Positions 5,525-13,125 of a stretch of DNA of 13,180 bases are shown here, piece after piece (position 1 is the first letter of the stretch; each line of letters begins with the position of its first letter). The stretch is taken from the NCBI GenBank assembly GCA_024277835.1, contig JAJRUK010000069.1, positions 1 to 13,180 on the forward strand, given 5' to 3'. The translations under genes were made by a program, and so were the position numbers. The DNA comes from Planctomycetota bacterium. Lineage in GTDB: Bacteria > Planctomycetota > Phycisphaerae > UBA1845. The notes beneath the pieces are model-generated. The model saw nothing but the letters and a program-made list of their open reading frames with translations. It was not told the origin of the DNA and searched no databases.

Positions 5525-8500
5525 ATGATCAATGTAAGACGACAAGTGGCGATTTCGACGATCGTGGTTGGCTGTTGCCTGGGGCAAAGCCTCGGTGCAG
5601 TCATACAAGTCCCCGGCGATTACGCAACGATTCAGGGTTGCATCGACGCGTCGACGAACGGAGATGTCTGCTCCGTTTCCGCGGGAACGTACAACGAAGC
5701 CATCAACTTTCTTGGCAAAGCAATCACGGTGCGCAGCTTGAGTGGCGCAGACGCCACGACAATCGACGCAACGGGTCTTGGCGCCAGCGTCGTCTCTTTT
5801 GAGACTGGAGAGGATACGAATTCACGGCTTCTTGGATTTACGATTACCGGCGGTGTCGGAACAGTGAGCAGTGGGGCACGGTTTGGCGGTGGGGTCTATA
5901 TCTCCGGCGCCAGCCCAGCGATCGCCGATTGCGTCATCACCGCCAACACTGCCGTCGGCGGCATTGGCGGCGGGATTTTCAGTGTCGGTACGATTAACGC
6001 TCTCGGAACCACGGGCAGGTCAACGCTGACGAACTGTACCATCAGTAACAATTCCGCCAGCGAAGCCGGAGGAATGTTGGCATTTGGCGGCTGTCCGACA
6101 TTGGTCGGTTGTGCTTTCATTGACAACGATGCTGTCGGCAGCGGAGGGGGCTTCACGAACAACAACGCCGCCGCAATCCTAACCGACTGCACATTCAGCG
6201 GAAACACCGCTTCAATCGGTGGTGCGTTTTCCAGCAGGAAGGACAGCGGCGTTGCCCTTGACGCGACGCTGACGGGATGCGCGTTTAACAACAACACCGC
6301 ATTCCTTTGGGGCGGCGGGATGAGCAACTCGAGCACTAACCCGACCGTTACGGATTGCACGTTCACAGGCAACACCGCCCATTGGGGCGGCGGCATGGAC
6401 AATAGCGCCGGCAGCAACCCGATCGTGACAGATTGTACTTTCACGGGTAACTCAGCGACCGGTGGCGTCTCTTCTTCCTCTGGTCACAGCGAGGGCGGTC
6501 AAAGCGGTGCGGGTGGTGGAATGAATAACTTCGACGCAAGCAGCCCGACCTTGTTACGTTGCTCTTTCGTCGGGAATATGGCTACGAACAATTCGGGCAC
6601 CGCATTCGTTGCCGGTACTGAAGGCGGCGGAATGTCGAATGGAAGAGGCAGCAACCCAACGGTTACCGATAGCTTTTTCAGTGGAAACACCGCGAAGAAT
6701 CGCGGTGGCGGGATGGATAACTACGACAACAGCAGCCCGATCGTCACCAACACCATCTTCCGCGATAATTCAGCGCAGTACGGTGGTGCGATGTACAACC
6801 GTAGATATGACAGCAACCCAACTATCACTGGCTGCACATTCGAGGATAACGTAGCCTTTATCGATGACTTCAACTTCGGCGGGAAGGGGGGGGGTATCAA
6901 TAACGATTTTTCCAGTCCGATCGTGACGGACTGCACTTTTTCCGGGAACATTGCTTTCCGAAGCGGTGGCGCAATGCAAAACGAAGATAGCGCACCCGTC
7001 GTCAGTAACTCTACCTTTCTCGAAAATGCCGCCCCCGGTGGTGATGGCGGCGCGATGTTGAACTTCTCGTCGAATCCCGCCATTACGAATTGCGCGTTCT
7101 CTCGGAACTCGGCTGACTTTGGTGGCGCGATGTCCAGCCGCAATCTTGTCGCGTCGCCTGGTCCTTTGCTTGGTCCTGATGTGACCAACTCCACATTTTC
7201 CGGCAACAGCGCCGCATCCGGTGGCGCGATGCATTACTTCGACAGCCCCGCGACAGTGATGAACTGCAGCTTCGTGGGCAACTCCGCGACGTCCCTTGCC
7301 GGTGCGATGTACATCGACAATAGCGGTGTTCCTTCGAGCGTGACCAACTGCACATTCGTTGAAAACCAAGGCAGTGAGCAGTTTTCGCCGTTTGCCGCCG
7401 TACTTAACCGAGGGGTAGGGACGCTAACGGTGGCAAACTCAATTCTATGGGGTAATAGCGTACAAGAAATCGGAGGCGCGAACGTTTCCTTCAGCATTAT
7501 TGACGGAGGCTTGCCTGCTGACAATGTTGATGGCGGCGGCAACATTGACTTTGATCCCCAGTTCGTCCTCGACCCATCCGATGGCGGCGACGGTTGGGGC
7601 GACGATCCCAACACGCCGGGCGTTGACGAAGGAGCCAACGACGACTTCGGCATCTTGCGGCTGCTCGAAGGGTCGCCGGGTATCGACGCGGGGGACAACA
7701 TGGCTGTCCCGCTCGATGTCGCAGATCTTGATGGCGACATGGACCTCGCAGAGCGAACGCCTGTCGATCTCGGAGGCGCGCCGAGGTTCATCGACGATGT
7801 AGATACGCTTGATACGGGCGTTTCCGATCCGCCGACATACGTCGCCGTTATCGACATGGGGGCATTTGAGCATTTCATCGACTGCAACCAGAACGGTATC
7901 GTTGACGAAACCGAACCTGACTGCGACAGTGCACTATGGCCAGCCAACGGGATACCCGATTACTGCGACGTCGCCCAGTGCGCGGGCGACTTTGGATGTG
8001 GCGACTGCACGCTGAACGGTATTCCCGACGGATGCGACATTGGAGCGGGCGAGCCGGACGACAATTCCAATGGTGTTCCTGACGTATGCGAAGCTGTCCC
8101 GCCTGCTCTTATGGCGCTCGCCTCACCCATTGATAAGGATCGAGTCATTTCATTGATCGTTCCAGAGAATAACCCCAGCGTAGCGACCGCACTACGTGTT
8201 TCACTGACGTCGCTGCACAACGTGACCGGGTTTGTACCCATCGACACGCCAGATTTCTCCGCGATGGAGGGTGAGTTGCGTTTCGTAAATCTCATTTGCG
8301 ACGGCAATGGCGAGCCGATTACGCAGTGCTTGGATTCAGCAGCCTCCACGACCTACTACGCATGTGCGACGCTTGGGTGCGTCCCTGAATATGCTGATTG
8401 GGCTGGTCTGTTCGGCGGTCTTCCGTTGCACATTAGTGGAAGCGCGATCGTTCCGGATTCAGTCTATGGTGTTTCACAATTACCGGCGTTTTGTGCTGGC

Positions 8501-8776
8501 GATGAAGCAGCGTGTGCGACGGCGTCGGCTGAGTTTGCGTGTGCAACGCTGCGATGGGGCGATGCCAACGGGTCATTCACGGTCGATGTGACCGACATCG
8601 TCGTCACGGTCGATCGCGTCAAGGACGCGCTTGACTCGGTGCCGGAGTACATGTGCTACGTTCGGAAGCAACTGCTTCAGCCACAAACCGATGCGCCAAA
8701 CGTAACGGATGTTGTCCTGCACGCTGACGCTGTCAAAAGCGCCGCCTACCCGTTCGCCATTGCAACATGCCCGTAG
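5525..8776 (+). CDS. Secreted right-handed beta-helix protein with dockerin-like C-terminus
   Basis: This 1083-residue protein starts with a signal peptide: MINVRRQ, then a hydrophobic core (VAISTIVVGCCLGQSLGA), with cleavage likely after residue 25. A short IQVPGDYATIQGCIDA segment is the usual entry to a pectate-lyase-like parallel beta-helix. From about residue 125 to 620 there are roughly 17 imperfect repeats of 20-35 residues with the core NPTVTDCTFTGNTAxxGGGM, forming the helix coils. A closing ILWGNS segment and an Asp/Gly-rich LDxADLDGD-type stretch follow. Residues about 785-857 hold Cys/Asn/Asp repeats (NGIPDYCD, NGIPDGCD, NGVPDVCE) that may bind calcium. Residues about 1012-1034 (GDANGSFTVDVTDIVVTVD) form a dockerin-like calcium loop, with a degenerate second copy near the end. 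It is probably exported and surface-bound or extracellular. Carbohydrate binding or adhesion is likely; no catalytic residues are evident. The upstream Shine-Dalgarno is weak (GAGAGA). Confidence 0.9.
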   Translation: MINVRRQVAISTIVVGCCLGQSLGAVIQVPGDYATIQGCIDASTNGDVCSVSAGTYNEAINFLGKAITVRSLSGADATTIDATGLGASVVSFETGEDTNSRLLGFTITGGVGTVSSGARFGGGVYISGASPAIADCVITANTAVGGIGGGIFSVGTINALGTTGRSTLTNCTISNNSASEAGGMLAFGGCPTLVGCAFIDNDAVGSGGGFTNNNAAAILTDCTFSGNTASIGGAFSSRKDSGVALDATLTGCAFNNNTAFLWGGGMSNSSTNPTVTDCTFTGNTAHWGGGMDNSAGSNPIVTDCTFTGNSATGGVSSSSGHSEGGQSGAGGGMNNFDASSPTLLRCSFVGNMATNNSGTAFVAGTEGGGMSNGRGSNPTVTDSFFSGNTAKNRGGGMDNYDNSSPIVTNTIFRDNSAQYGGAMYNRRYDSNPTITGCTFEDNVAFIDDFNFGGKGGGINNDFSSPIVTDCTFSGNIAFRSGGAMQNEDSAPVVSNSTFLENAAPGGDGGAMLNFSSNPAITNCAFSRNSADFGGAMSSRNLVASPGPLLGPDVTNSTFSGNSAASGGAMHYFDSPATVMNCSFVGNSATSLAGAMYIDNSGVPSSVTNCTFVENQGSEQFSPFAAVLNRGVGTLTVANSILWGNSVQEIGGANVSFSIIDGGLPADNVDGGGNIDFDPQFVLDPSDGGDGWGDDPNTPGVDEGANDDFGILRLLEGSPGIDAGDNMAVPLDVADLDGDMDLAERTPVDLGGAPRFIDDVDTLDTGVSDPPTYVAVIDMGAFEHFIDCNQNGIVDETEPDCDSALWPANGIPDYCDVAQCAGDFGCGDCTLNGIPDGCDIGAGEPDDNSNGVPDVCEAVPPALMALASPIDKDRVISLIVPENNPSVATALRVSLTSLHNVTGFVPIDTPDFSAMEGELRFVNLICDGNGEPITQCLDSAASTTYYACATLGCVPEYADWAGLFGGLPLHISGSAIVPDSVYGVSQLPAFCAGDEAACATASAEFACATLRWGDANGSFTVDVTDIVVTVDRVKDALDSVPEYMCYVRKQLLQPQTDAPNVTDVVLHADAVKSAAYPFAIATCP
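5911..7380 (+). repeat. Coding tandem repeats of the beta-helix (about 17 copies)
   Basis: This stretch encodes about 17 degenerate copies of a unit around NPxVTDCTFxGNxAxxGGGM. Successive copies vary from about 20 to 42 residues because of insertions in the turn regions (for example the Ser/Gly/Gln-rich turn at 6460-6520). The Cys of the CTF core is kept in most copies and replaced by Ser or Thr in several. The DNA copies have diverged, so recent unit duplication is not obvious. Confidence 0.75.
6886..6894 (+). repeat. G9 homopolymer inside the beta-helix gene
   Basis: Nine consecutive G bases encode part of the GGKGGGI segment in the beta-helix. Runs this long in a GC-rich coding region are prone to slippage, and a one-base change would truncate the protein at mid-length. 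The frame is open in this copy. Confidence 0.8.
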
Positions 8777-8823
8777 CGGCGACACGGTCGCAGGAGCGTG
8801 TGGCACGTGCGCGATCCGCTACG
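8772..8823. terminator. Structured convergent intergenic hairpin
   Basis: CGTAGCGG (8772-8779) pairs with CCGCTACG (8816-8823) across a 36-base loop that itself contains ACACG/CGTGT (8782-8786/8797-8801) and the palindrome GCACGTGC (8803-8810). The left arm overlaps the beta-helix stop codon. It lies between convergent genes and could limit read-through in both directions. No T-tract is present on the plus strand beyond GTTT, so this is a structural suggestion only. Confidence 0.4.
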
Positions 8824-8840
8824 TTTGACCGGTGCTTGCC

Positions 8841-9494
8841 CTACGCAAGGACGCTCATGAGCAGGCCTCGTGATGCTTCACTAGTTGCTTCTGTTTCGGA
8901 GTAGGGGGACGCTGGCGAGTTCTGTTGGGATTTGCCATTGCGTTTTTTCTCGGATATCTCGGTGCGTGCCTGTTGTTCGAGTCGAGCGGCGGCTGCAGCG
9001 ACGGCGCGGTCTTGCCCGGAAGGATTCGCAGGGGCGAGCGCCGCGCGACGTACCTGCTGCATTTTTCGGATCGTCGCGTTGGGGTCGCCCGCTATTTCAG
9101 ACGTGTCGATACTGACTTCACCGCCGACAGCGTACTGTTTTCCGTTGGGTCCGGCTTGATAATCGAACGTTGCGCCGCCCGATGCGTATTGACCGGCTGC
9201 GCTTTTGTGGGCTGCTTCGTGACGGCGAACCTCCGCGTCGCGCTTCTTGAGTTTTTGAACGTCCTGCTGCTCTGGATCGCCTAGCGCGGAGACCTGGCCG
9301 ACGTCGTTCTTGGAATCTTTTCCGCTGGTGAGCCTCGCGGCGCGAGAGAGTTCAACACGGTCGCCCTCCGTGTCGATCTTGTTAATCTGCGATCCCTTCG
9401 CCGGGTCGCGTTTTGTCTGGACGCCCGCAACACGGACGATACCGGGACCGAAGAGCGCCGCTAAGAGTGTATTGTTGGAAACTTCGCCGATCAT
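8841..9494 (-). CDS. SprA-related putative metalloprotease (HEAAH motif)
   Basis: This 217-residue protein carries the hallmark of the SprA-related family (also annotated as putative metalloprotease CJM1_0395 family): an Asp/Glu-rich DAEVRRHEAAHKSAAGQYASG segment (about residues 86-106) followed by FDYQAGPNGKQYAVGGEVSID. HEAAH is a zincin-type zinc-binding motif with His ligands and a catalytic Glu. Catalysis has not, to my knowledge, been shown for this family. A charged N-terminal region precedes it, and the C-terminal third is Ala/Gln-rich and probably helical. No signal peptide is seen. I chose the ATG at 9492-9494 because an AGGTCG precedes it at good distance; an ATG at 9545 would add 17 residues and has a weaker site. 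Reading further upstream to 9926 adds over 100 Arg/Ser/Pro-rich residues that look non-coding. The gene is convergent with the beta-helix gene and divergent from the cohesin-like gene. Confidence 0.78.
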   Translation of the reverse strand: MIGEVSNNTLLAALFGPGIVRVAGVQTKRDPAKGSQINKIDTEGDRVELSRAARLTSGKDSKNDVGQVSALGDPEQQDVQKLKKRDAEVRRHEAAHKSAAGQYASGGATFDYQAGPNGKQYAVGGEVSIDTSEIAGDPNATIRKMQQVRRAALAPANPSGQDRAVAAAAARLEQQARTEISEKKRNGKSQQNSPASPYSETEATSEASRGLLMSVLA

Positions 9495-9545
9495 ATTGTG
9501 CGACCTGGAACCGGGCGCTTTTGTCACGCCCCGGTAGCGACTCAT

Positions 9546-9944
9546 CGGGCTTCTGACGGCGAGAATTGAGGTCCGGGGCCGATTTCGGACGCTGATTGTG
9601 CTGTAGCAATGGTCTTTATTGCTGGAAATGTGAAAATGGGCGATTTTTCTTCGGTTGTCTCGGTCGCCGATAATCGTCGTTTTTTTCGGACGAAGAGGCG
9701 GGGATATTCCTTGAAATCGGAACCGGGTATTGGTATAAGGACGGTAGTTAGGGGCAGAGAGTCGTTCAAGTAATGGGGGCGAGGTCGATCGGGTTGAGTT
9801 TTTTTCGATCGAAGTCCGTCTCGGGGAAGCAAGCCGCAGGGTCTTTTGTTTTTGGGACATTGGAAATGGATTGTCCGACGCTGCGCGTTGATCGCGGAGT
9901 ACGTCGGGAGTGGTGAGCTTCGGCAAACTGAAAGGAAAAGAGAG
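9546..9944. other. Divergent intergenic region with long leader for cohesin-like gene
   Basis: About 400 bases separate the SprA-related gene from the cohesin-like gene. The plus-strand promoter at 9711-9739 would give a leader of roughly 200 bases. In that leader TCGATCG (9785-9791) pairs with CGATCGA (9806-9812) around a T-rich loop. Two T7 runs occur (9680-9686 and 9799-9805). I do not recognise a known riboswitch class. A GCCGATAA box at 9666-9673 matches the sigma-28 -10 element but has no partner -35. I see no gene here. Confidence 0.5.
9711..9739 (+). promoter_or_regulatory. Sigma-70-type promoter for the cohesin-like gene
   Basis: TTGAAA (9711-9716) and TATAAG (9734-9739) are separated by exactly 17 bases and each match the consensus at five of six positions. 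This is the best housekeeping promoter in the window. The predicted start near 9746 leaves a leader of about 200 bases before the ATG at 9945. Confidence 0.65.
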
Positions 9945-10871
9945 ATGCGAAAAGAAATGCGGGTTTTCGTGGGTGCGTTGTTGTTGACGGGTTTCTCCGT
10001 AGCAGCCATCGCCGGGGGTCGTGGCGATCGCGCGGTCAAGCGCGATGCGATCAGTCTACACTTGGCGAGTGCTTCGCCGCAGGCGGGTTTCCGGCAGGTG
10101 ACTGCGCCAACGGGTAACCGGATCTATGTCTCGTCGCGAGCGACTTGGACGTCGCTTGACGTACTGAGCGTGGATACACTTCCGGGTCGTGGCGGGTCGA
10201 CGCTTACAATGCGTCTTTCGGGCAGCGCGTCAAACCGACTGGCCGGGCAGGTTCGTCGCGTGAGCGATACTCAGGTCGCGATTTATTCCGGCAAGTCGAT
10301 CATCGCCATGGCGAGCGTTAGCCCTGACGGCAGCCTGACAATCGGTGGCATCACGCCTGACCGCAGCGAGCAAATTCGCCGCGTTGTGGATAGTCAACCG
10401 ATCGCGCCTTCTGGTCCGTTGGTTACGGTGGTCGCTGCTGGCGAGCTGAACGGTCAGTATCTTATTGATGTTTATGTCGAAGGTGTCGCTTCGCTTCGCG
10501 GGTATCAAGTTCGCTTGACGACCGGCGGTGGCGACCGTGGCAGCCTTGAGCTGAAGCGCGTTAGCGTGGACAACAGTCGCGAAGACTTTGTGTTCTCGGG
10601 AGCGACGGTGATCGATGCGAGCACTCCCGTGATGCGTCAGCTTGCCTCGGTTCGGTCTGACGGCCCCACACCGGCGAATCTTTCGAGTTACCTCGGAACC
10701 TACGCCTATACGGCAACGAAAGATGCGTCGGGACTCTTCCGCGTGAACGTTGAAGCAGGAAACGACTCTGTATTGGTCGGCGGTCGTAACCAAGAGATGA
10801 GTTTCAACGTTGGTGCTGACGCTCGAATCTTCATCGGGTCTGACGGCAAGGGCGGCCCCGACACGAAGTAG
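9945..10871 (+). CDS. Secreted cohesin-like domain protein
   Basis: This 308-residue protein has a clear signal peptide: MRKEMR, then FVGALLLTGFSVAAIA, with cleavage near residue 23. I chose the ATG at 9945 because AAGGAAAAG provides AGGA eight bases upstream and because it puts the signal peptide at the N-terminus; a longer frame from 9846 has neither. The mature N-terminal half (about 35-155) is beta-rich and unassigned. Residues about 160-295 (LVTVVAAGELNGQYLIDVYV, then GVASLRGYQVRL, ending in EMSFNVGADARIFI) follow the pattern of cohesin-like beta-sandwich domains that I associate with planctomycete secreted proteins. Cohesins bind dockerins in other bacteria, and the beta-helix protein at 5525-8776 ends in a dockerin-like segment. 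No membrane anchor or sorting tail is seen. It has its own promoter and terminator, so it is a single-gene unit. The cohesin assignment is by pattern and could be another immunoglobulin-like fold. Confidence 0.75.
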   Translation: MRKEMRVFVGALLLTGFSVAAIAGGRGDRAVKRDAISLHLASASPQAGFRQVTAPTGNRIYVSSRATWTSLDVLSVDTLPGRGGSTLTMRLSGSASNRLAGQVRRVSDTQVAIYSGKSIIAMASVSPDGSLTIGGITPDRSEQIRRVVDSQPIAPSGPLVTVVAAGELNGQYLIDVYVEGVASLRGYQVRLTTGGGDRGSLELKRVSVDNSREDFVFSGATVIDASTPVMRQLASVRSDGPTPANLSSYLGTYAYTATKDASGLFRVNVEAGNDSVLVGGRNQEMSFNVGADARIFIGSDGKGGPDTK

Positions 10872-10995
10872 ACAATTGAATTAATGATCGGTTGCCCGGT
10901 GGCTGCGCGTCGATCGCGTTCGAGCCTCTCCCGCATGACTTGATCGTGAGGGGCGTCGCCTCGCGGTGCAACCGTTTGCTAAATCTCGACGATAT

Positions 10996-11029
10996 CCGGG
11001 TCAGCCCATGTGGCTGACCCGGTTTTTTT
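10996..11029 (+). terminator. Strong intrinsic terminator of the cohesin-like gene
   Basis: CCGGGTCAGCC (10996-11006) and GGCTGACCCGG (11012-11022) form an 11-bp perfect stem with a five-base loop, followed at once by seven T bases (11023-11029). It lies 124 bases after the cohesin-like stop codon and just before the convergent gene ending at 11047. The T-tract is present only for plus-strand transcription. Confidence 0.92.
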
Positions 11030-11046
11030 GTGCGCTGGCGATTGCG

Positions 11047-12468
11047 CTATTTATCTCCGGCAGGCGGGCTTGACTTTTCGATGGACCTCAGGAAATCGGC
11101 GAGCGTTTGTGCGACGATGTCGTGGCCTTTGGGGGTCCAGTGCTGATCGTAGGTGTAGTAGACTTGTGTTCCAGCTTGTGCTGCTTCGCGCAGGGGCATG
11201 GTTAGTGTGACGAATGGAATGCCCTCGCGCATGCACCAGTCGCCGACAACTTGCTCGCGAGCATCAAGGTTCGTCATTAGGCGCTCTTTGAATTCTTCCG
11301 GTGCGGGAAGCGTCTTCTTCTTTCGTAGCGCCAAGAAATCGCGAAACTGCTCGGCGGAAACTCGATCCGCAACGAGCGGGAGTGTCACATGGGCTTTGGT
11401 CGGCGCGAAAACAAGTACGAACGAAATCCCCGCTTTTTGGCATAGCTCATTCATGTCCGCGATTTGCTTCCTGGGGTTTAACCAGTGTTTGTCCTGCGAG
11501 AACCGCTCGCGACTCTCATACATATCTCGCATCTGCTTGGGAGCGAAGGCGTATCTTTTCGCGGACGGACCAGGGGGAATCGACAGGGGCATCCAGTTGA
11601 TCGCATTCGTATCAGGGATCGGCGCATTCGCGCGAATGGGTCCGAACGTGTTGATCAGCAAATCATCAATAGACGTGAGAATCGGCGACTGCTTCATGTA
11701 CGCTTTGAATCGCTTTGAAATGCTCGGTCTGGATCGCTTGGCATCGGTCTTGGCGGATCGAAAATCGTTGCCTTCGTAGATCATGCAGATGACGATCTTC
11801 GGACGAAGTGACAGCGCGGTCTCGCGAAGTGCTTCGCGGTAATGAAGCGGGTCGTACCCGGACATGCCGGCATTATAGACAGACGTCTTGCGCATCGACG
11901 CGAGACGGGTTGGCCAGGGATGCTGATCGGAAACGCCTGAGCCTTCCGTAAACGAATCGCCGATCGCGACAATCTCGAAAGCGTCGCCCGCCCCCTGGTT
12001 GCGATAGCCACGGGCGTCGGTGTGCAATTCGCATTCGACGGTTCCGTATCCGTTCGGCGCATCTGGATAGGTGCGAAACACGGTGGGTCTATCTACAAAA
12101 GTCTCGCGAAAGACGGCGTCTGCCGGTCGATGGTAGGCGATGACGTCTCGGACATAGTGCTCAGCCTCGGGTCGTCGCAACAGAAAATCGACAACAGCCA
12201 GCGACGGCGTCAGGAACATGAGAATTGCAATCACCTGAAACCAGCGCTTCTTGTAAGTCGCACCGGTCGACCAGTCGATGTAGAAACTAACCGCCGACAC
12301 GATCGCAACGCCAACGATCCAGTAGAAATGCGTACGCGAGTATCGCCCGAGCATGGTCTGCCTGTCGCGGGCGATGAGTTCGATTACGTCGCTGGGGATG
12401 ATCCACAAGAGAAGATTCGTGACGACGACAACAGCGAGCCAGATTTTCTGCCGTGCGATCAACTTCAT
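11047..12468 (-). CDS. Membrane-anchored SGNH hydrolase (AlgJ/AlgX-like)
   Basis: This 473-residue protein has three predicted transmembrane segments (about residues 8-25, 47-64 and 76-96), then an SGNH-type domain likely outside the membrane. Block I reads AIGDSFTEGSG with nucleophile Ser172. A following block reads YNAGMSGYDP (198-207). A GND triad lies at 233-235 in YEGNDF. Near the C-terminus TYDQHWTPKGH supplies candidate catalytic Asp441 and His443. The DxHW layout is that of the AlgJ/AlgX-type SGNH hydrolase-like family, which O-acetylates polysaccharides such as alginate; plain esterase or lipase activity is equally compatible. Length fits membrane-anchored members. ATG at 12466-12468 is preceded by GGAG at seven bases. 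The ferredoxin gene lies 78 bases upstream on the same strand, but no acyltransferase (MBOAT/AlgI) partner is in the window. It is convergent with the cohesin-like gene. Confidence 0.85.
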   Translation of the reverse strand: MKLIARQKIWLAVVVVTNLLLWIIPSDVIELIARDRQTMLGRYSRTHFYWIVGVAIVSAVSFYIDWSTGATYKKRWFQVIAILMFLTPSLAVVDFLLRRPEAEHYVRDVIAYHRPADAVFRETFVDRPTVFRTYPDAPNGYGTVECELHTDARGYRNQGAGDAFEIVAIGDSFTEGSGVSDQHPWPTRLASMRKTSVYNAGMSGYDPLHYREALRETALSLRPKIVICMIYEGNDFRSAKTDAKRSRPSISKRFKAYMKQSPILTSIDDLLINTFGPIRANAPIPDTNAINWMPLSIPPGPSAKRYAFAPKQMRDMYESRERFSQDKHWLNPRKQIADMNELCQKAGISFVLVFAPTKAHVTLPLVADRVSAEQFRDFLALRKKKTLPAPEEFKERLMTNLDAREQVVGDWCMREGIPFVTLTMPLREAAQAGTQVYYTYDQHWTPKGHDIVAQTLADFLRSIEKSSPPAGDK

Positions 12469-12546
12469 AACATCTCCATTCGTGGTCGGGTCTAGCGATG
12501 AAAAGAGGCAGGATATCCGAAACGAAGATGTTCGCCAGCGGACGCG

Positions 12547-13125
12547 CTACAAGGGGCGTATCGTGATCGCTTTGGGCGTCGTGGGGCAATAGAACTCACA
12601 GACGCCGCAACCGGTGCATCCATCGAGAACCACCGGCGGCCTTGCATCCTCGAAACGAATCGCCGTGTCGCCAAATGGACAGCGATCGACACACTCAGTG
12701 CAATCTTGCCCGTCGGTTCGCACGCATACCGACGCGTAGACCTCGGCTACGCCCATCGCGATCAGGTGGGGTTCGTACACCGATAGCAATGCACCGCTTG
12801 GGCAGACGTGTGTACACTGCAACCCTTCGCAGACAACACAGGGTGATTTCGATGGGTCGATCGCGGGCGTGCCCGCTGCATTTCCAAACGACTCCGCCAG
12901 CGGGTAAATCGCACTCGCGGGACAGGCCTTTATACAGTCGCCACATCGCTGACATGTCTCGTTGAACTTGGACTCGTCGATAGCGCCGGGCGGGCGGATC
13001 GTTACAAACTGACGAGGCAGGTTCATCTTTCGATCGAGATAATCCGCGACGGGTTCGATCAATTTGTCGGCGGCGCTTCTGAAAAACGCGCGGCGGGCTT
13101 GACTGTCGGCGTTGTCTTCTGTCAT
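12547..13125 (-). CDS. Four-cluster [4Fe-4S] ferredoxin-type protein (NapF/NapG/MauM-like)
   Basis: This 192-residue protein has four cysteine clusters and 16 cysteines placed as ligands: C58/C61/C64/C68, C96/C99/C104/C108, C134/C142/C145/C149 and C170/C173/C176/C180. The first and last are standard CxxCxxCxxxCP motifs; the middle two have stretched spacings typical of the NapF/NapG/MauM group. It should carry electrons through four [4Fe-4S] clusters to or from an unknown oxidoreductase. The N-terminus holds RRAFFRSAADKL, which resembles a twin-arginine motif, but no hydrophobic stretch follows, so I expect a cytoplasmic protein, as in NapF. RPPGAIDESKF before cluster 1 is a family signature I associate with MauM/NapG-like proteins. 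The start ATG at 13123-13125 has only a weak ribosome binding site. The gene lies 78 bases upstream of the SGNH gene on the same strand; no nitrate reductase or methylamine dehydrogenase gene is visible. Confidence 0.88.
   Translation of the reverse strand: MTEDNADSQARRAFFRSAADKLIEPVADYLDRKMNLPRQFVTIRPPGAIDESKFNETCQRCGDCIKACPASAIYPLAESFGNAAGTPAIDPSKSPCVVCEGLQCTHVCPSGALLSVYEPHLIAMGVAEVYASVCVRTDGQDCTECVDRCPFGDTAIRFEDARPPVVLDGCTGCGVCEFYCPTTPKAITIRPL

Noticed and set aside
6770..7947. Several minus-strand frames of 140-240 residues opposite the beta-helix gene
   Set aside because: They arise from the repeated codon pattern of the plus-strand repeats (Pro-Pro periodicity opposite Gly-Gly) and have no independent signals.
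8801..8815. TGGCAC at 8801 as a further sigma-54 promoter
   Set aside because: The bases at the -12 position are AT rather than GC, and it points into the 3' end of a convergent gene.
9666..9673. GCCGATAA, a perfect match to the sigma-28 -10 box, in a window that also encodes a FlgM-like protein
   Set aside because: No TAAA -35 element lies about 15 bases upstream (the position reads TTCT), and the downstream gene is not flagellar. An eight-base match alone can arise by chance.
8841..9926. Longer frame extending the SprA-related gene to 9926 (361 residues)
   Set aside because: The extra N-terminal residues are Arg/Ser/Pro-rich without family similarity and would overlap the sigma-70 promoter at 9711-9739. 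Starts at 9545 or 9494 fit better.
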